Below, in pieces: positions 1 to 8,852 of a stretch of DNA of 64,000 nucleotides (position 1 is its first letter; every line of letters starts with the position of its first letter). Where the stretch lies: assembly GCF_030317105.1 (NCBI RefSeq), contig NZ_JASZYG010000005.1:248001-312000 (forward strand). The letters are read 5' to 3'. The translations under genes and the position numbers were made by a program. The notes under the pieces are model-generated. The model was not told the DNA's origin and did no database searches. It worked only from the letters and a program-made list of their open reading frames with translations. The DNA is from Variovorax brevis (GTDB lineage Bacteria > Pseudomonadota > Gammaproteobacteria > Burkholderiales > Burkholderiaceae_C).

Positions 1-678
1 GGCGCGCACGCCATGGTCGATGCGATCGGCGCCGAGCAGTTCGATGGCGTCACGCACGCCGTCGGCGCCACTGGATTCCCCGGCATGCACGGTGCGTCGA
101 AGGCCCGCCGCGCCTGCACGCCTGAAAGCTTCTGCAAATCGTGGACCGGTGCGTCCGGCGGCTGCCTCGTTGCCGTCGATGGAAAGCGCGACCACGCGGG
201 GATGCTTCAAGGCCACCAGCGCATCGACCAGTTCGGCCGCCGCGTCCGCGGATTGCGTGCGCAACAGGCTCACGCAGAGGCCGACCGGCGGAAGTCCGTC
301 CTGTTCCGCCGCCTTGAAGCCGGCATCGATCGCGTCGATCATGTCAGGCAGGCGCCCGTGCCACGCCTTCCAGTGCGTGGGGTTGAAGATCACGTCTGCG
401 TAGCCCGCGCCGTTGTCGGCCAGGCGCCGGGCGTAGCCATGGCTCAGTTCCGCCAGGCGTTCGCGCGTGGAAGCCAGGCCGCAGGCCCAGTCGAGGAAGT
501 GCAGGAAGTCGGCCAGGCCTTCGAACTCGAAAAGGCGCTCGCGCGGGCGGGGCATCGGCACGCCCGCCTGCGCAGCCCATTGTTCGAGCACGGCGGGTTC
601 GAAGCAGCCTTCGAGGTGGGCATGAACCTCTGCCTTGGGCAGCGTGCGCAGCCGCCCGGTGCCAGCGTCGTTCAGCAC
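1..678 (-). CDS. adenosine deaminase family amidohydrolase, 3' end cut by window edge
   Basis: Reading the minus strand from a GTG at 678 gives 226 codons open to the window edge. Metallo-deaminase signatures appear in order: KAEVHAHLEG (zinc histidines about residues 19 and 21), TVHAGE (His198, Glu201 as catalytic acid) and RIDHGVRA (His222) at the cut end. Family members hydrolytically deaminate adenosine or adenine in the cytoplasm. The missing part should hold the last zinc-ligand aspartate. The GTG overlaps the stop of the upstream SDR by seven bases, so the two are probably co-translated. Substrate cannot be fixed: adenosine, adenine and other aminopurine deaminases share these motifs. 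Family assignment is strong; exact activity is open. Confidence 0.85.
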   Translation of the reverse strand, partial: MLNDAGTGRLRTLPKAEVHAHLEGCFEPAVLEQWAAQAGVPMPRPRERLFEFEGLADFLHFLDWACGLASTRERLAELSHGYARRLADNGAGYADVIFNPTHWKAWHGRLPDMIDAIDAGFKAAEQDGLPPVGLCVSLLRTQSADAAAELVDALVALKHPRVVALSIDGNEAAAGRTGPRFAEAFRRAGAAGLRRTVHAGESSGADGVRDAIELLGADRIDHGVRA

Positions 679-1436
679 GTCACGCCGCCATCGATGACCA
701 GGCTCTGGCCGGTCATGAACGAGCCAGCCCTGGACGCGAGGAACACCGCCGCGCCGGCAATCTCGTCCGGCTCGCCGATGCGGCGCAGGGGCGTGGTCGC
801 GTTGCGGTGCTCCAGCGTCTTGGGGTCGTCCCACAGCGCTTTTGCAAAGTCGGTCTTGATGAGCCCCGGCGCGATGCAGTTCACGCGCACGTTGTGCGGG
901 CCGTACTCCACGGCAAGGTTGCGTGCGAGTTGCATGTCCGCTGCCTTCGACACGCAGTAGGCACCGATCACCGATGAGCCGCGCAGGCCACCGATGGACG
1001 AGACGATGATGATCGCGCCGTCCTTGCGCTCGATCATCTGCGGCGCCGCGAAGTTGATGAGCCAGTGGTTGGCGATGACGTTGTTCTCGAGGATCTTGCG
1101 GAACTGGTCGTCCTCGATGCCGCCAAAGGGGCCGTAGTACGGGTTGGACGCCGCGTTGCACACGAGGATGTCGACCTTGCCGAGCTGGCGCGTGGTTTCG
1201 TCGACCAGGTGCTTGAGGTCGTCCTTGGACGAGATGTTGGCGGGTATGGAAATGGCCGCGCCTTCGCCGTGCGCCTTGTTGATGGCGTCGCGCACTTCCT
1301 CGCACGGGCCGGGCTTGCGCGACGAGATGACGACCCTGGCGCCGTGCTCGGCAAGACGTTCGGCGATCGCACGGCCGATGCCGCGGGACGAGCCGGTGAT
1401 GATGGCGACTTTGCCGGTGAGGTTGAAGAGGGACAT
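672..1436 (-). CDS. SDR family oxidoreductase
   Basis: This is a 254-residue classical short-chain dehydrogenase. The Rossmann motif TGSSRGIG lies near residue 13, the structural CNAA motif near residue 90, and the catalytic serine with YCVSK in the middle. The C-terminal VIDGGVTC is typical of FabG-like enzymes that act on hydroxyacyl or alcohol substrates with NAD(P)H. The start at 1436 is chosen because the encoded MSLFNLTGKVAIITG matches family N-termini and an AAAGGAA-type ribosome site precedes it; upstream codons look like leader. It overlaps the deaminase downstream. A terminator between it and the enoyl-CoA hydratase operon suggests its own promoter in 1437-1510. Substrate unknown. 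Confidence 0.9.
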   Translation of the reverse strand: MSLFNLTGKVAIITGSSRGIGRAIAERLAEHGARVVISSRKPGPCEEVRDAINKAHGEGAAISIPANISSKDDLKHLVDETTRQLGKVDILVCNAASNPYYGPFGGIEDDQFRKILENNVIANHWLINFAAPQMIERKDGAIIIVSSIGGLRGSSVIGAYCVSKAADMQLARNLAVEYGPHNVRVNCIAPGLIKTDFAKALWDDPKTLEHRNATTPLRRIGEPDEIAGAAVFLASRAGSFMTGQSLVIDGGVTC

Positions 1437-1510
1437 GGGGCGGGTTCCTTTGATTCGCTTGCTGGCTTGCGTGCGCACGGCGGAGCGAAACTGTACTTCG
1501 CGCCCGGGGA

Positions 1511-1540
1511 AAATGAAAACGCCGGCGCAGGGCCGGCGTC
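1511..1540 (-). terminator. Rho-independent terminator of the acyl-CoA operon
   Basis: On the minus strand an 8-bp stem ACGCCGGC / GCCGGCGT with a five-base loop is followed by TTTCATTTT. It lies about 20 bases after the stop of the enoyl-CoA hydratase, so it should end the operon that starts at 11202 and separate it from the SDR and deaminase genes. Confidence 0.8.
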
Positions 1541-1560
1541 TTGTTGGTGACAGCGTGTGC

Positions 1561-2349
1561 TTAGCCGCGGAACTCGGGCTTGCGCTTCTCGATGAACGCC
1601 GCGACAGCTTCGTGGTGGTCGGCGGTCTGGTGCGACATCACCTGGAAGGCGGCCGACATTTCGAGCAGCGTATCGAGGCGGCTGTGCAGCGCTTCGCGCA
1701 ACAAACGCTTGGCCAGGCGCACGGCGTGTGGCGGGTTGGCGGCGATCTGCTCGGCGAGTTCGCGGGCCGCTGGCATCAGTTGCTCGCGTGGCACCACACG
1801 AGAGACCAGGTTCCACTCGGCGGCTTGCTTGGCGTCGATCATCTGGCCCGTCAGCGTGAGCTCGGTCGCGCGCGAGAGGCCGATGATGCGCGGCAGGAGC
1901 CATGCACCACCGTCGCCCGGGATGATGCCGAGCTTGACGAAGCTCTCGGCGAACTTCGCTTCTTCCGCCGCGACGCGGATGTCGCACATGCAGGCGAGGT
2001 CCAGCCCCGCGCCGATGGCGTGGCCATTGACTGCGGCGATCACCGGCACTTCGAGGTTGAACAACGCAAGCGGCAGCTTCTGGATGCCAAGGCGATATTC
2101 GCGCCGCAGTTCCATTGGCGCCATTTCGCTGTAGCGGCCCATGTCTTTCACATTGCCGCCGGACGAGAAGGCCGAGCCGGCGCCGGTCAGGATGACGGCG
2201 CGCACCGAATGGTCGGCGTGGATGCGATCGATGGCCGCGAGGAACTCGGGCACGGCGCTGTTGCCGGTGAGGGCGTTGCGGGCCTCGGGGTCGTTCATCG
2301 TGAGCGTGACGATGTGGCCGTCTAGCTCGTATTTCAGAAAGTTGTTCAT
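1561..2349 (-). CDS. enoyl-CoA hydratase/isomerase family protein
   Basis: A 262-residue crotonase-fold protein. Family landmarks are the N-terminal VTLTMNDPEARNAL, the oxyanion-hole stretch FSSGGNVKDM and the second stretch IPGDGGAWLLPRIIG. The alanine/threonine usually found after IPG is Asp here, so hydration rather than isomerisation should not be taken for granted. Members hydrate or isomerise enoyl-CoA esters during beta-oxidation-like degradation. It is the last gene of the nine-gene acyl-CoA operon; its ATG directly abuts the stop of the upstream acyl-CoA dehydrogenase, which suggests translational coupling, and a terminator follows. Confidence 0.9.
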   Translation of the reverse strand: MNNFLKYELDGHIVTLTMNDPEARNALTGNSAVPEFLAAIDRIHADHSVRAVILTGAGSAFSSGGNVKDMGRYSEMAPMELRREYRLGIQKLPLALFNLEVPVIAAVNGHAIGAGLDLACMCDIRVAAEEAKFAESFVKLGIIPGDGGAWLLPRIIGLSRATELTLTGQMIDAKQAAEWNLVSRVVPREQLMPAARELAEQIAANPPHAVRLAKRLLREALHSRLDTLLEMSAAFQVMSHQTADHHEAVAAFIEKRKPEFRG

Positions 2350-3333
2350 TTACAGGATCTCCTCCATGACGAATTGCAGCACCGACGGCGCGGCGTTGCC
2401 GATCGTCGACTCGCCGACGATGCGGTTCCAGTACGCCTCGCTGCCATCGGCCATGCGCCATTCGTGCAGGCGGCGGCTGTAGAGCTGGAGGTCGAATTCC
2501 TCGGTGACGCCGATGGCGCCGTGCAGTGCGTGCGCAGTCGATGCGACCAATGGCACCGATGTGCTGGTGCGCGACTTGGCGGTGGCTGCTGACAGCAGGG
2601 CGGGGATCTTGGCGCCGGCCTTGAAGGCCAGCTCGGCGGCGACGCCGGCGCAGGCTACGTGCTCAGCCATCACGCTGAGCTGGTGCTGGATCGCCTGGAA
2701 CTTGCCGATGGAGCGGCCAAACTGGACGCGGTCGTTGCAGTAGCCCAGCGTCATCGAGAACATGCGCTCCATCGCGCCGGCCATGGCGGCGGCGTGCAGG
2801 GCGGCGCTGAACACTGCGACCTCGCTGCCGTTGTCGCCGAGGGGTGTGCCGACGGCCTCTTTGTTCCAACGCAAGGATGCGACGAGACTCCCGCGCACGC
2901 CGGTCGCGGTGCGTGCCGCCTTCTTGCAATCGAGCAGCACGAGTTGCCCGTCGACATTCGCGAGCGCAAAGTCCGCGATGCTGCCGAACGCGACATTGGC
3001 CGCGCTCACCGATCCATCGGCTTCACGCCGCGCATGGCCCACGAGCGTGACCATGCCTTCGGGCGCCGCCACATCGCGCAACAAGCCACGCGCTGCAATG
3101 CTCTGCGCGGCAGGCACCGGCACGGCGTGCCGGCCAAAGGCCACGAAGATCGGAAAGATCGCTTCCAGGTCGAGCCCCGCGCCGCCCGCGTCTTCGCTGG
3201 CCATGAGTTCGAGGAACCCGTTCCCGGCCAGCGACTTCCACAGTTCGGCAGGCGAGCCGCCGTTCTCGATCGCACGTATCGCGGCCGGCGTGCACTGGTC
3301 CACGAGGATGGCCTCGATGGCTTCTGTAAACAT
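2350..3333 (-). CDS. acyl-CoA dehydrogenase-like subunit (short, pair partner)
   Basis: At 327 residues this is shorter than the usual 380-400 of acyl-CoA dehydrogenases. It has the N-terminal helical domain (LAGNGFLELMASEDAGGAGLDL) and a recognisable C-terminal domain (CNDRVQFGRSIGKFQAIQHQL), but its middle FAD-binding strand motifs are weak and the C-terminal GGT/GGS-x-E-x-Q motif is absent. Small subunits of this sort pair with a full dehydrogenase as alpha2-beta2 enzymes in actinobacterial steroid catabolism (FadE28-FadE29 type). The full-length partner is the gene 19 bases upstream. I infer a heteromeric acyl-CoA dehydrogenase; this subunit alone may be non-catalytic. Confidence 0.85.
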   Translation of the reverse strand: MFTEAIEAILVDQCTPAAIRAIENGGSPAELWKSLAGNGFLELMASEDAGGAGLDLEAIFPIFVAFGRHAVPVPAAQSIAARGLLRDVAAPEGMVTLVGHARREADGSVSAANVAFGSIADFALANVDGQLVLLDCKKAARTATGVRGSLVASLRWNKEAVGTPLGDNGSEVAVFSAALHAAAMAGAMERMFSMTLGYCNDRVQFGRSIGKFQAIQHQLSVMAEHVACAGVAAELAFKAGAKIPALLSAATAKSRTSTSVPLVASTAHALHGAIGVTEEFDLQLYSRRLHEWRMADGSEAYWNRIVGESTIGNAAPSVLQFVMEEIL

Positions 3334-3352
3334 GTTCTTGTCTCCTTTTACT

Positions 3353-4513
3353 TCAGCGCAAACCGAGGCCGCGCGCGATCATGCCGCGCAGGATTTCGCG
3401 CGTGCCGCCACGCAGCGAGAAGGTCGGCGAGATCTGGCTCAGGTAGGTGAGGGTGCGGTACAGGTCGGCGTCGACGGCACGCGTCGGGTCGGCCGCGACG
3501 GCTGCCTCGATGGCGGCCGGAATCGTTTGCTCGAACTCCGTGCCGATGTCCTTGACCAATGCCGCTTCGACGACGGGGCTTTCACCGCGCGCGAGCTTGG
3601 TGGTCACCGCAACCGACAGGCTGCGCAGCGTCGCGAGTTGCGTGGTGAAGCCGCCGATCAGTGTCGCGTCAGAAGGCGAGAAGCCCGTCTTGCGCAGAGT
3701 GGCCAGCCAGGTGTCGAGCAAGACGATGCTTGAATACAAACGCTCCGGACCGCTGCGCTCGAAAGCCAGTTCAGCGTTCACTTGCATCCAGCCGCTTCCT
3801 TCGTCGCCGATGAGCGCATCGTCTTTGAGGAACACGTCGTCGAAGGTCACTTCCGAGAAGTGCGCGTCACCCGTCAGGTCGACGATCGGGCGGATGTTGA
3901 TGCCGGGCAGCGAGAGGTCGACGATCAGTTGCGACAAGCCGCCTTGCCGATCCTCTGGCGCGCCCGAGGTGCGCACCAGTGCGATCATGTAGTGCGAGCG
4001 ATGCGCGTTGGTCGTCCAGATCTTGCGGCCCGTCAGGCGCCAGCCGCCGTCGACCTTCGTCGCGCGCGTGCGCACGCTGGCCAGGTCGGAGCCGGAATTG
4101 GGCTCGCTCATGCCGATGCAGAAGAAGGCTTCGCCGCGGCAGATGCGCGGCAGGTAGAAATCCTTCTGCGCCTCGGTGCCGAACTTGTTGATCAGCGGGC
4201 CGCTCTGGCGGTCGGCGATCCAGTGCGCTGCGACGGGTGCGCCGGCTGCAAGCATTTCCTCGACGAGTACGAAGCGGCGAAAGGCATCGAGCCCTGCGCC
4301 GCCGTATTGCGCCGGCAAGGTGATGCCGACCCAGCCGCGCTCGGCCAGGCGCCGACTGAACGCCGCATCGAAGCCCATCCACGTGCGCGCCCGAACTTCA
4401 GGCGCCGCGGGCTCCAGTTGCGTTGCCAGGAACTCGCGCACTTCCTTGCGAAAGGCCTGCGCCTCCTCGGGCAACTGCGCAAGGCGGAACGCTTCGAGCA
4501 ATTGGGTGGTCAT
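3353..4513 (-). CDS. acyl-CoA dehydrogenase (pair partner, full length)
   Basis: A 386-residue flavin-dependent acyl-CoA dehydrogenase. The N-terminal domain includes GITLPAQYGGAGLD, the middle domain has the FAD-contact signature CIGMSEPNSGSDLAS followed by GRKIWTTNAH, and the C-terminus carries RGGTREILRGMIARGLG. Members introduce a 2,3-double bond into acyl-CoA esters and pass electrons to ETF. The shorter homologue immediately downstream lacks the C-terminal motif, so the two likely form a heteromer. Part of the minus-strand operon from 11202; the gap to the upstream SDR is 40 bases. Acyl-chain specificity cannot be read from sequence. Confidence 0.92.
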   Translation of the reverse strand: MTTQLLEAFRLAQLPEEAQAFRKEVREFLATQLEPAAPEVRARTWMGFDAAFSRRLAERGWVGITLPAQYGGAGLDAFRRFVLVEEMLAAGAPVAAHWIADRQSGPLINKFGTEAQKDFYLPRICRGEAFFCIGMSEPNSGSDLASVRTRATKVDGGWRLTGRKIWTTNAHRSHYMIALVRTSGAPEDRQGGLSQLIVDLSLPGINIRPIVDLTGDAHFSEVTFDDVFLKDDALIGDEGSGWMQVNAELAFERSGPERLYSSIVLLDTWLATLRKTGFSPSDATLIGGFTTQLATLRSLSVAVTTKLARGESPVVEAALVKDIGTEFEQTIPAAIEAAVAADPTRAVDADLYRTLTYLSQISPTFSLRGGTREILRGMIARGLGLR

Positions 4514-4553
4514 TGCAATATCTCCGTTTGCTTAGGTCGGTGCAGCACGGCGT

Positions 4554-5501
4554 TCACGCCGGCACACCCTCGCTTGCAGGAATCTCACCCGTCGTCAATG
4601 CATTCGGCGCAGCCTTCTTCACCAGATCCGGAATCAGATCACCCAGCTCCTCCACCGTCCAGCGCCCCGTCTTCTCGATGCGCGGACCCGCATGCCAGCC
4701 TTCCGCCACCGTGATGCGCCCACCGCGCGCGCCGAACACGCGCCCCGTGATGCCACTCGACGCCTCGCTCCCCAGCCACGCCACCAGCGGCGCGACGTTC
4801 GACGGGTCGAGCGGGTCGAAGCCGGGTGCTTCGTTGCGGATCGCCTGCCACTTGGGGCTGGCAAAGATGTCTTCGGTCAGGCGGCTCATGGCGGTCGGGT
4901 AGATGGCGTTCACCGTCACACCGTAGCGGTCCAGCTCGCGCGATGCAATCACCGACAGCGCGGCGATGCCGGCCTTGGCCGCGCCGTAGTTCGACTGGCC
5001 GGCGTTGCAGTACAGGCCCGAGGACGAACTGGTGTTGATGAGGCGTGCCACGCGCTGGCGACCGGCCTTCGATTCCTCGCGCCAGTAGGCTGCGGCGTGG
5101 CGCGAAGGTGCGAAGGTGCCGCGCATGTGCACGCGGATCACCGCGTCCCAGTCTTCCTCTTCCATGTTGACCAGCGTGCGGTCGCGCAGGATGCCGGCGT
5201 TGTTCACCAGCACGTCGAGGCCGCCGAAGGTGTCGATGGCGGCGTCGATCATGCGCTTGGCGCCTTTCCAGTCCGCGACGTCGTCGCCGTTGGCGATGGC
5301 TTGCCCGCCCATGGCTTCGATCTCGGCCACGACTTCGAGGGCCGGGCCGGTGGCCGAGCCGGGACCGCCGTCACCGCGGCCGCCCAGGTCGTTCACCACG
5401 ACCTTCGCGCCGTGGCGTGCGAATTCCAGCGCGTACTCGCGCCCCAAACCCCGGCCTGCGCCGGTGACGACGACCACGCGGTCCTTGCAAAGCTGCTTCA
5501 T
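4554..5501 (-). CDS. SDR, MFE-2-like (3R)-hydroxyacyl-CoA dehydrogenase type
   Basis: 315 residues with TGAGRGLGREYALEFARHG then VVVNDLGG, a combination typical of the dehydrogenase part of peroxisomal multifunctional enzyme 2 / 17-beta-HSD type 4 and its bacterial stand-alone relatives. VNNAG and NYGAAKAG (catalytic Tyr-x3-Lys) follow. It probably oxidises a 3-hydroxyacyl-CoA to a 3-ketoacyl-CoA, the step between the hydratase and the thiolase of this operon. I start it at the ATG at 5501 because GGAG lies seven bases upstream; the longer open frame would run far into the Bug receptor gene. About 60 residues longer than a minimal SDR at the C-terminus. Confidence 0.9.
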   Translation of the reverse strand: MKQLCKDRVVVVTGAGRGLGREYALEFARHGAKVVVNDLGGRGDGGPGSATGPALEVVAEIEAMGGQAIANGDDVADWKGAKRMIDAAIDTFGGLDVLVNNAGILRDRTLVNMEEEDWDAVIRVHMRGTFAPSRHAAAYWREESKAGRQRVARLINTSSSSGLYCNAGQSNYGAAKAGIAALSVIASRELDRYGVTVNAIYPTAMSRLTEDIFASPKWQAIRNEAPGFDPLDPSNVAPLVAWLGSEASSGITGRVFGARGGRITVAEGWHAGPRIEKTGRWTVEELGDLIPDLVKKAAPNALTTGEIPASEGVPA

Positions 5502-5515
5502 CTGTTGCTCCTTCA

Positions 5516-6508
5516 TCATTTCTGCGCGAGATCGACCTGCTTTGACAAGGCGCGGTAGCGCGCGGTCTCCGAAGCGATCATCTCTGCCATTTCCTTGCTG
5601 CCGACGGTGTAGACCTCGGCGCCTGCCGTCTCGGTGACGTAGGTCTTGAACTCCGGTTGCGCCATCGCCTTGAGCAGCGCAGTTTCCAGCGTCTTCACCA
5701 CGGGCTCGGGCGTCTTGGCCGCAACGCCCAGGCCGATCCACACATACAGGTCGTAGTTGGGCTGGCCGCTCTCACGCACCGTGGGCACGTTGGCCAGCTT
5801 GGGGTGGCGCTCCTTGCCGGTCACCGCCAGCGCGCGCACCTTGCCCGAGGCGATCAGCGGCAGCGCACCGCCAACGTCCAATAGCGCCAGGTCCACCTGT
5901 CCGCCCATCAGGTCGGTCTGCACCTGGCCCGGCGTCTTGTAGGGGATGTAGTTGAACTCCACGCCAGCACCCTGCTGCAGCATCAGCGCGCCGATGCGGT
6001 AGTGGTTGCTGTAGCTGGCCATGCTGACGTTCTTGGGCGACTTCTTCGCGGCAGCCATCGCTTCGGCATACGTCTTGTACGGCGACGATGCGCCCGTCAC
6101 CAGCACCGCGGCGCTGCGCAGCATGGTCGCGACGGGGCGCAGGTCTTTCTGCGCGTCATAGGGCAGGCTGTCGTTGATGAGCGGGTTGATGACCATCGAC
6201 GAGGGCGAGAGCATCAGCACGCTGTAGCCGTCCGCCGGCGAAGCCAGCAGGGCCTGTACGGCCAGCACCGCGTCGCCGCCCGGCTTGTTGTCGATGAAGG
6301 TGGACTGTCCCTTGAGTTCCGGCGTGACCAGCTTGGCGACCAGGCGCGTGATGGTGTCCGAGCCGCTGCCCGGGCCCAGCGGCACGATGAAGCGCACGGG
6401 GTGCGAGGGGAAGGGGTCAGCGGCCTGCGCTTGCTGCAAGGGCAGGGCGAAGGTTGCCAGCGCGGTCAGCGCGGCGCTTAGCAGGTGGATGGTCTTGAAG
6501 GTCTTCAT
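5516..6508 (-). CDS. Bug/TctC tripartite tricarboxylate transporter receptor
   Basis: A 330-residue periplasmic solute receptor. The first 32 residues are a signal peptide ending in QAQAA; then comes PVRFIVPLGPGSGSDTITRLVA, the usual Bug N-terminal strand and ligand loop, and DNKPGGDAVLAVQALLASPADGY. Such receptors bind organic acids for TctAB transporters, but no tctA or tctB is nearby, as is common in Comamonadaceae. Its place inside the acyl-CoA operon (23 bases after an acyl-CoA dehydrogenase, 14 before the SDR) suggests that it captures the carboxylic acid degraded by the operon. The start follows from the signal peptide. Confidence 0.93.
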   Translation of the reverse strand: MKTFKTIHLLSAALTALATFALPLQQAQAADPFPSHPVRFIVPLGPGSGSDTITRLVAKLVTPELKGQSTFIDNKPGGDAVLAVQALLASPADGYSVLMLSPSSMVINPLINDSLPYDAQKDLRPVATMLRSAAVLVTGASSPYKTYAEAMAAAKKSPKNVSMASYSNHYRIGALMLQQGAGVEFNYIPYKTPGQVQTDLMGGQVDLALLDVGGALPLIASGKVRALAVTGKERHPKLANVPTVRESGQPNYDLYVWIGLGVAAKTPEPVVKTLETALLKAMAQPEFKTYVTETAGAEVYTVGSKEMAEMIASETARYRALSKQVDLAQK

Positions 6509-6531
6509 GCTTTGTCTCCGTGATTGATGGG

Positions 6532-7656
6532 TCACATGCGGTCGAGGCGCGCGGCCTGCGCGTCCACGTCGCCGAAAAGATGGTCGAGCACGTGGATGCG
6601 GCGCAGGCAATGGCCCACCGCGTATTCCTCCGTCATGCCGATGCCGCCGTGCGACTGGATCGCCTGCTGGCACAGGGCTCGCGCGTAGCGGCCGATGGCG
6701 AGCTTGGCGCGGGGCAGGTCGGTGGTTGAGTTGGATCCGGTCGGATCGTCCACTGCGACCGCAGCGGCAATGGCCATGCTGCGCGCCAGCTCCAGCACGA
6801 CGGCCATCTCGGAGATGCGATGGCGCAGCGCCTGGTATTCGCCGATGAGGCGGCCGAACTGCTTGCGGGTGTTGACGTAGGCGGTCGTGAGCGAGAAGGC
6901 GGCTTCCATCGTGCCGACCATGTCGGCGCAGACGGCTGCGGTGCCGGCGGCGATGGTGGCGCGGATGGCGGCTGCGGCATGCGCGTGGTTCGTCGCGTCG
7001 CCCAGTGGTTCCGCTGTGGTGACGTCGAGGACGAGTTCGCCGGCCGGCGTGTCGTCGATCAGGCGGTAGGTGCGCAGCTTGGCGGCGCTTGCATCGACGA
7101 GGAAGAGGGCGAGGCCGTCTTCATCGCCGGGCTGGCCGCTGACGCGCGCGCTCACGACGAAGCGGCTCGCCGCACCGGCATGCAGCACGAGCGACTTGGC
7201 GCCATCGAGACGCCACTGTTCGCCATCGCGACGGGCACGCGTTTCGACCCAAAGAGATTCGTGCCGGCCGGCCGCTTCGTCATGCGCCCACGCCATGCGC
7301 AGTTCGCCATGCGCGAGAGCCGGCAGCAGCGCATCCTTCTGCGCCGCGCTGCCCGCCGACAGCACCGCAGTCGAAGCCAGCACGCTCGACGCCAGATATG
7401 GCTCCAGCAGCAACGCACGGCCATAGGCCTGCATCACCGGCAGCCGATCGGCTGCGCCACCGTCCAGCCCACCAAACGCTTCGGGAATGCCCAGGGCCGT
7501 CACGCCGAGTTCAGCGAGCTTGCTCCACGCCGCTTCGCTCCATCCCGCCTCGGAGCCCGCAATCGCACGGCGCTGCTCGAAGCCGTAGTGGTCATCCAGC
7601 AGACGCGAAAGGCTTTCCGCCAATGCCTGCTGCTCTTCGTTCAATTCAAATTGCAT
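6532..7656 (-). CDS. acyl-CoA dehydrogenase-like subunit (second pair)
   Basis: 374 residues in the acyl-CoA dehydrogenase fold. The N-terminus has LSRLLDDHYGFEQRR and LGIPEAFGGLDGG; the C-terminal domain has YVNTRKQFGRLIGEYQALRHR and SHGGIGMTEEYAVGHCLRRI. The final GGT/GGS-x-E-x-Q motif is missing, as in the short subunit at 2350-3333. The gene begins six bases after the full-length dehydrogenase, so the two probably form an alpha2-beta2 enzyme like the FadE pairs of sterol-degrading bacteria. Substrate unknown. Start ATG at 7656 gives the expected N-terminal helix. Confidence 0.9.
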   Translation of the reverse strand: MQFELNEEQQALAESLSRLLDDHYGFEQRRAIAGSEAGWSEAAWSKLAELGVTALGIPEAFGGLDGGAADRLPVMQAYGRALLLEPYLASSVLASTAVLSAGSAAQKDALLPALAHGELRMAWAHDEAAGRHESLWVETRARRDGEQWRLDGAKSLVLHAGAASRFVVSARVSGQPGDEDGLALFLVDASAAKLRTYRLIDDTPAGELVLDVTTAEPLGDATNHAHAAAAIRATIAAGTAAVCADMVGTMEAAFSLTTAYVNTRKQFGRLIGEYQALRHRISEMAVVLELARSMAIAAAVAVDDPTGSNSTTDLPRAKLAIGRYARALCQQAIQSHGGIGMTEEYAVGHCLRRIHVLDHLFGDVDAQAARLDRM

Positions 7657-7662
7657 GGCGCT

Positions 7663-8835
7663 TCATCCCAGGAGTGTCTTGGCCAGAATGTCCTTCTGCA
7701 CTTCGCTGGAGCCGCCGTAGATGGTGGCTGCGCGGAAGAAGAAGTAGCGGGGCGACGCGGCTGCGAGCGGGTGCAGGGCATCGGGGCCTTCACCGTCGCG
7801 GCGCTCCAGGCCGGCCGGGCCGGCGAGGCGTGCGATCAGCGAGGTCAGCTCCTGCATCGTCTCCGAGCCCTTGACCTTCAGCACCGACGCAAAGCCCGGG
7901 TTCTTGTGACCGATCTCGGGGTCGAGCAGGAAGCGCCAGTTGGTCAGCTCCAGCGCGCGCACTTCGGCGCCGAGCATGGCGAGTTCGGTGCGCACCTTGG
8001 CGTCGTCGATCAGGCGCTTGCCGCCTTGCTGGATCTTCTCGGCGAGTTCATGCGCGTAGCCCAGGCGCTCCCAGCACAGGCCGATGCTCGCGATGTTGGT
8101 GCGCTCGCTCGCCAGCAGGTACTTGGCGCAATCCCAGCCACGACCTTCCTCGCCCACGAGGTTGGCCACCGGCACGCGCACCTTGTCGAAGAACACTTCG
8201 TTCAGGTGATGCTGCCCGTCGATGGACACGATGGGCCGCACCGAGACGCCCGGCGTCTTCATGTCGATCAGCAGGAACGAGATGCCGTCCTGCTTGCGCG
8301 CTGCCTGCTCGGTGCGCACCAGCGCGAAGATCCAGTCGGCGTGATGGGCCGAGGTGGTCCAGATCTTCTGGCCGTCGACCACGTATTCATCGCCGTCGCG
8401 GACCGCCTTGGTGCGCAGCGACGCGAGGTCCGATCCCGAGTCCGGTTCCGAGAAGCCCTGGCAGAACCACAGGTCGTTGCGCGCCAGCTTCGGCAGGAAG
8501 AACTTCTTCTGCGCCTCCGTGCCAAAGCGCAGCAGCACCGGCCCCAGCATCGCGACGTTGAAGGGCAGCGGCTGCGGCGCAGCGGCGCGTTGCAGTTCCT
8601 CGACGAGGATCAGCCGTTCGGCAGTGCCAAGCCCCGCACCGCCGTATTCCTGCGGCCAATGCGGCGCAGCCCATCCCCGCTCGTGCAGGATGCGCTGCCA
8701 CGCCACGACGTCCTGCTTGCGGGCTGCATGACCCTTGCTCAGGCGCTCGCGGATCCCGGCCGGCAGGCGGTCCCGGATGAAGCCGCGTACCTCTTCGCGA
8801 AAAGAAGCCTGGCTCGGGCTCAATGTGAGGTCCAT
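7663..8835 (-). CDS. acyl-CoA dehydrogenase (second pair, full length)
   Basis: A 390-residue acyl-CoA dehydrogenase. It has WPQEYGGAGLGTAERLIL in the N-terminal domain, FCQGFSEPDSGSDLASLRT and GQKIWTTSAHHADWIFALVRT in the FAD/substrate middle domain, and YGGSSEVQKDILAKTLLG at the end. The start at 8835 (MDLTLSPSQ) sits 17 bases after the thiolase stop and matches family N-termini; the open frame upstream is antisense-like noise through the thiolase. It probably pairs with the adjacent downstream dehydrogenase that lacks the C-terminal motif. Electron acceptor should be ETF. Confidence 0.92.
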   Translation of the reverse strand: MDLTLSPSQASFREEVRGFIRDRLPAGIRERLSKGHAARKQDVVAWQRILHERGWAAPHWPQEYGGAGLGTAERLILVEELQRAAAPQPLPFNVAMLGPVLLRFGTEAQKKFFLPKLARNDLWFCQGFSEPDSGSDLASLRTKAVRDGDEYVVDGQKIWTTSAHHADWIFALVRTEQAARKQDGISFLLIDMKTPGVSVRPIVSIDGQHHLNEVFFDKVRVPVANLVGEEGRGWDCAKYLLASERTNIASIGLCWERLGYAHELAEKIQQGGKRLIDDAKVRTELAMLGAEVRALELTNWRFLLDPEIGHKNPGFASVLKVKGSETMQELTSLIARLAGPAGLERRDGEGPDALHPLAAASPRYFFFRAATIYGGSSEVQKDILAKTLLG

Positions 8836-8852
8836 GGTGCTGGCCGCGTTGT

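Noticed and set aside
13-960. 315-codon plus-strand open frame at the left edge
   Set aside because: It is antisense to the deaminase and SDR frames, which carry clear family motifs; its own sequence is Arg/Gly-rich without any fold.
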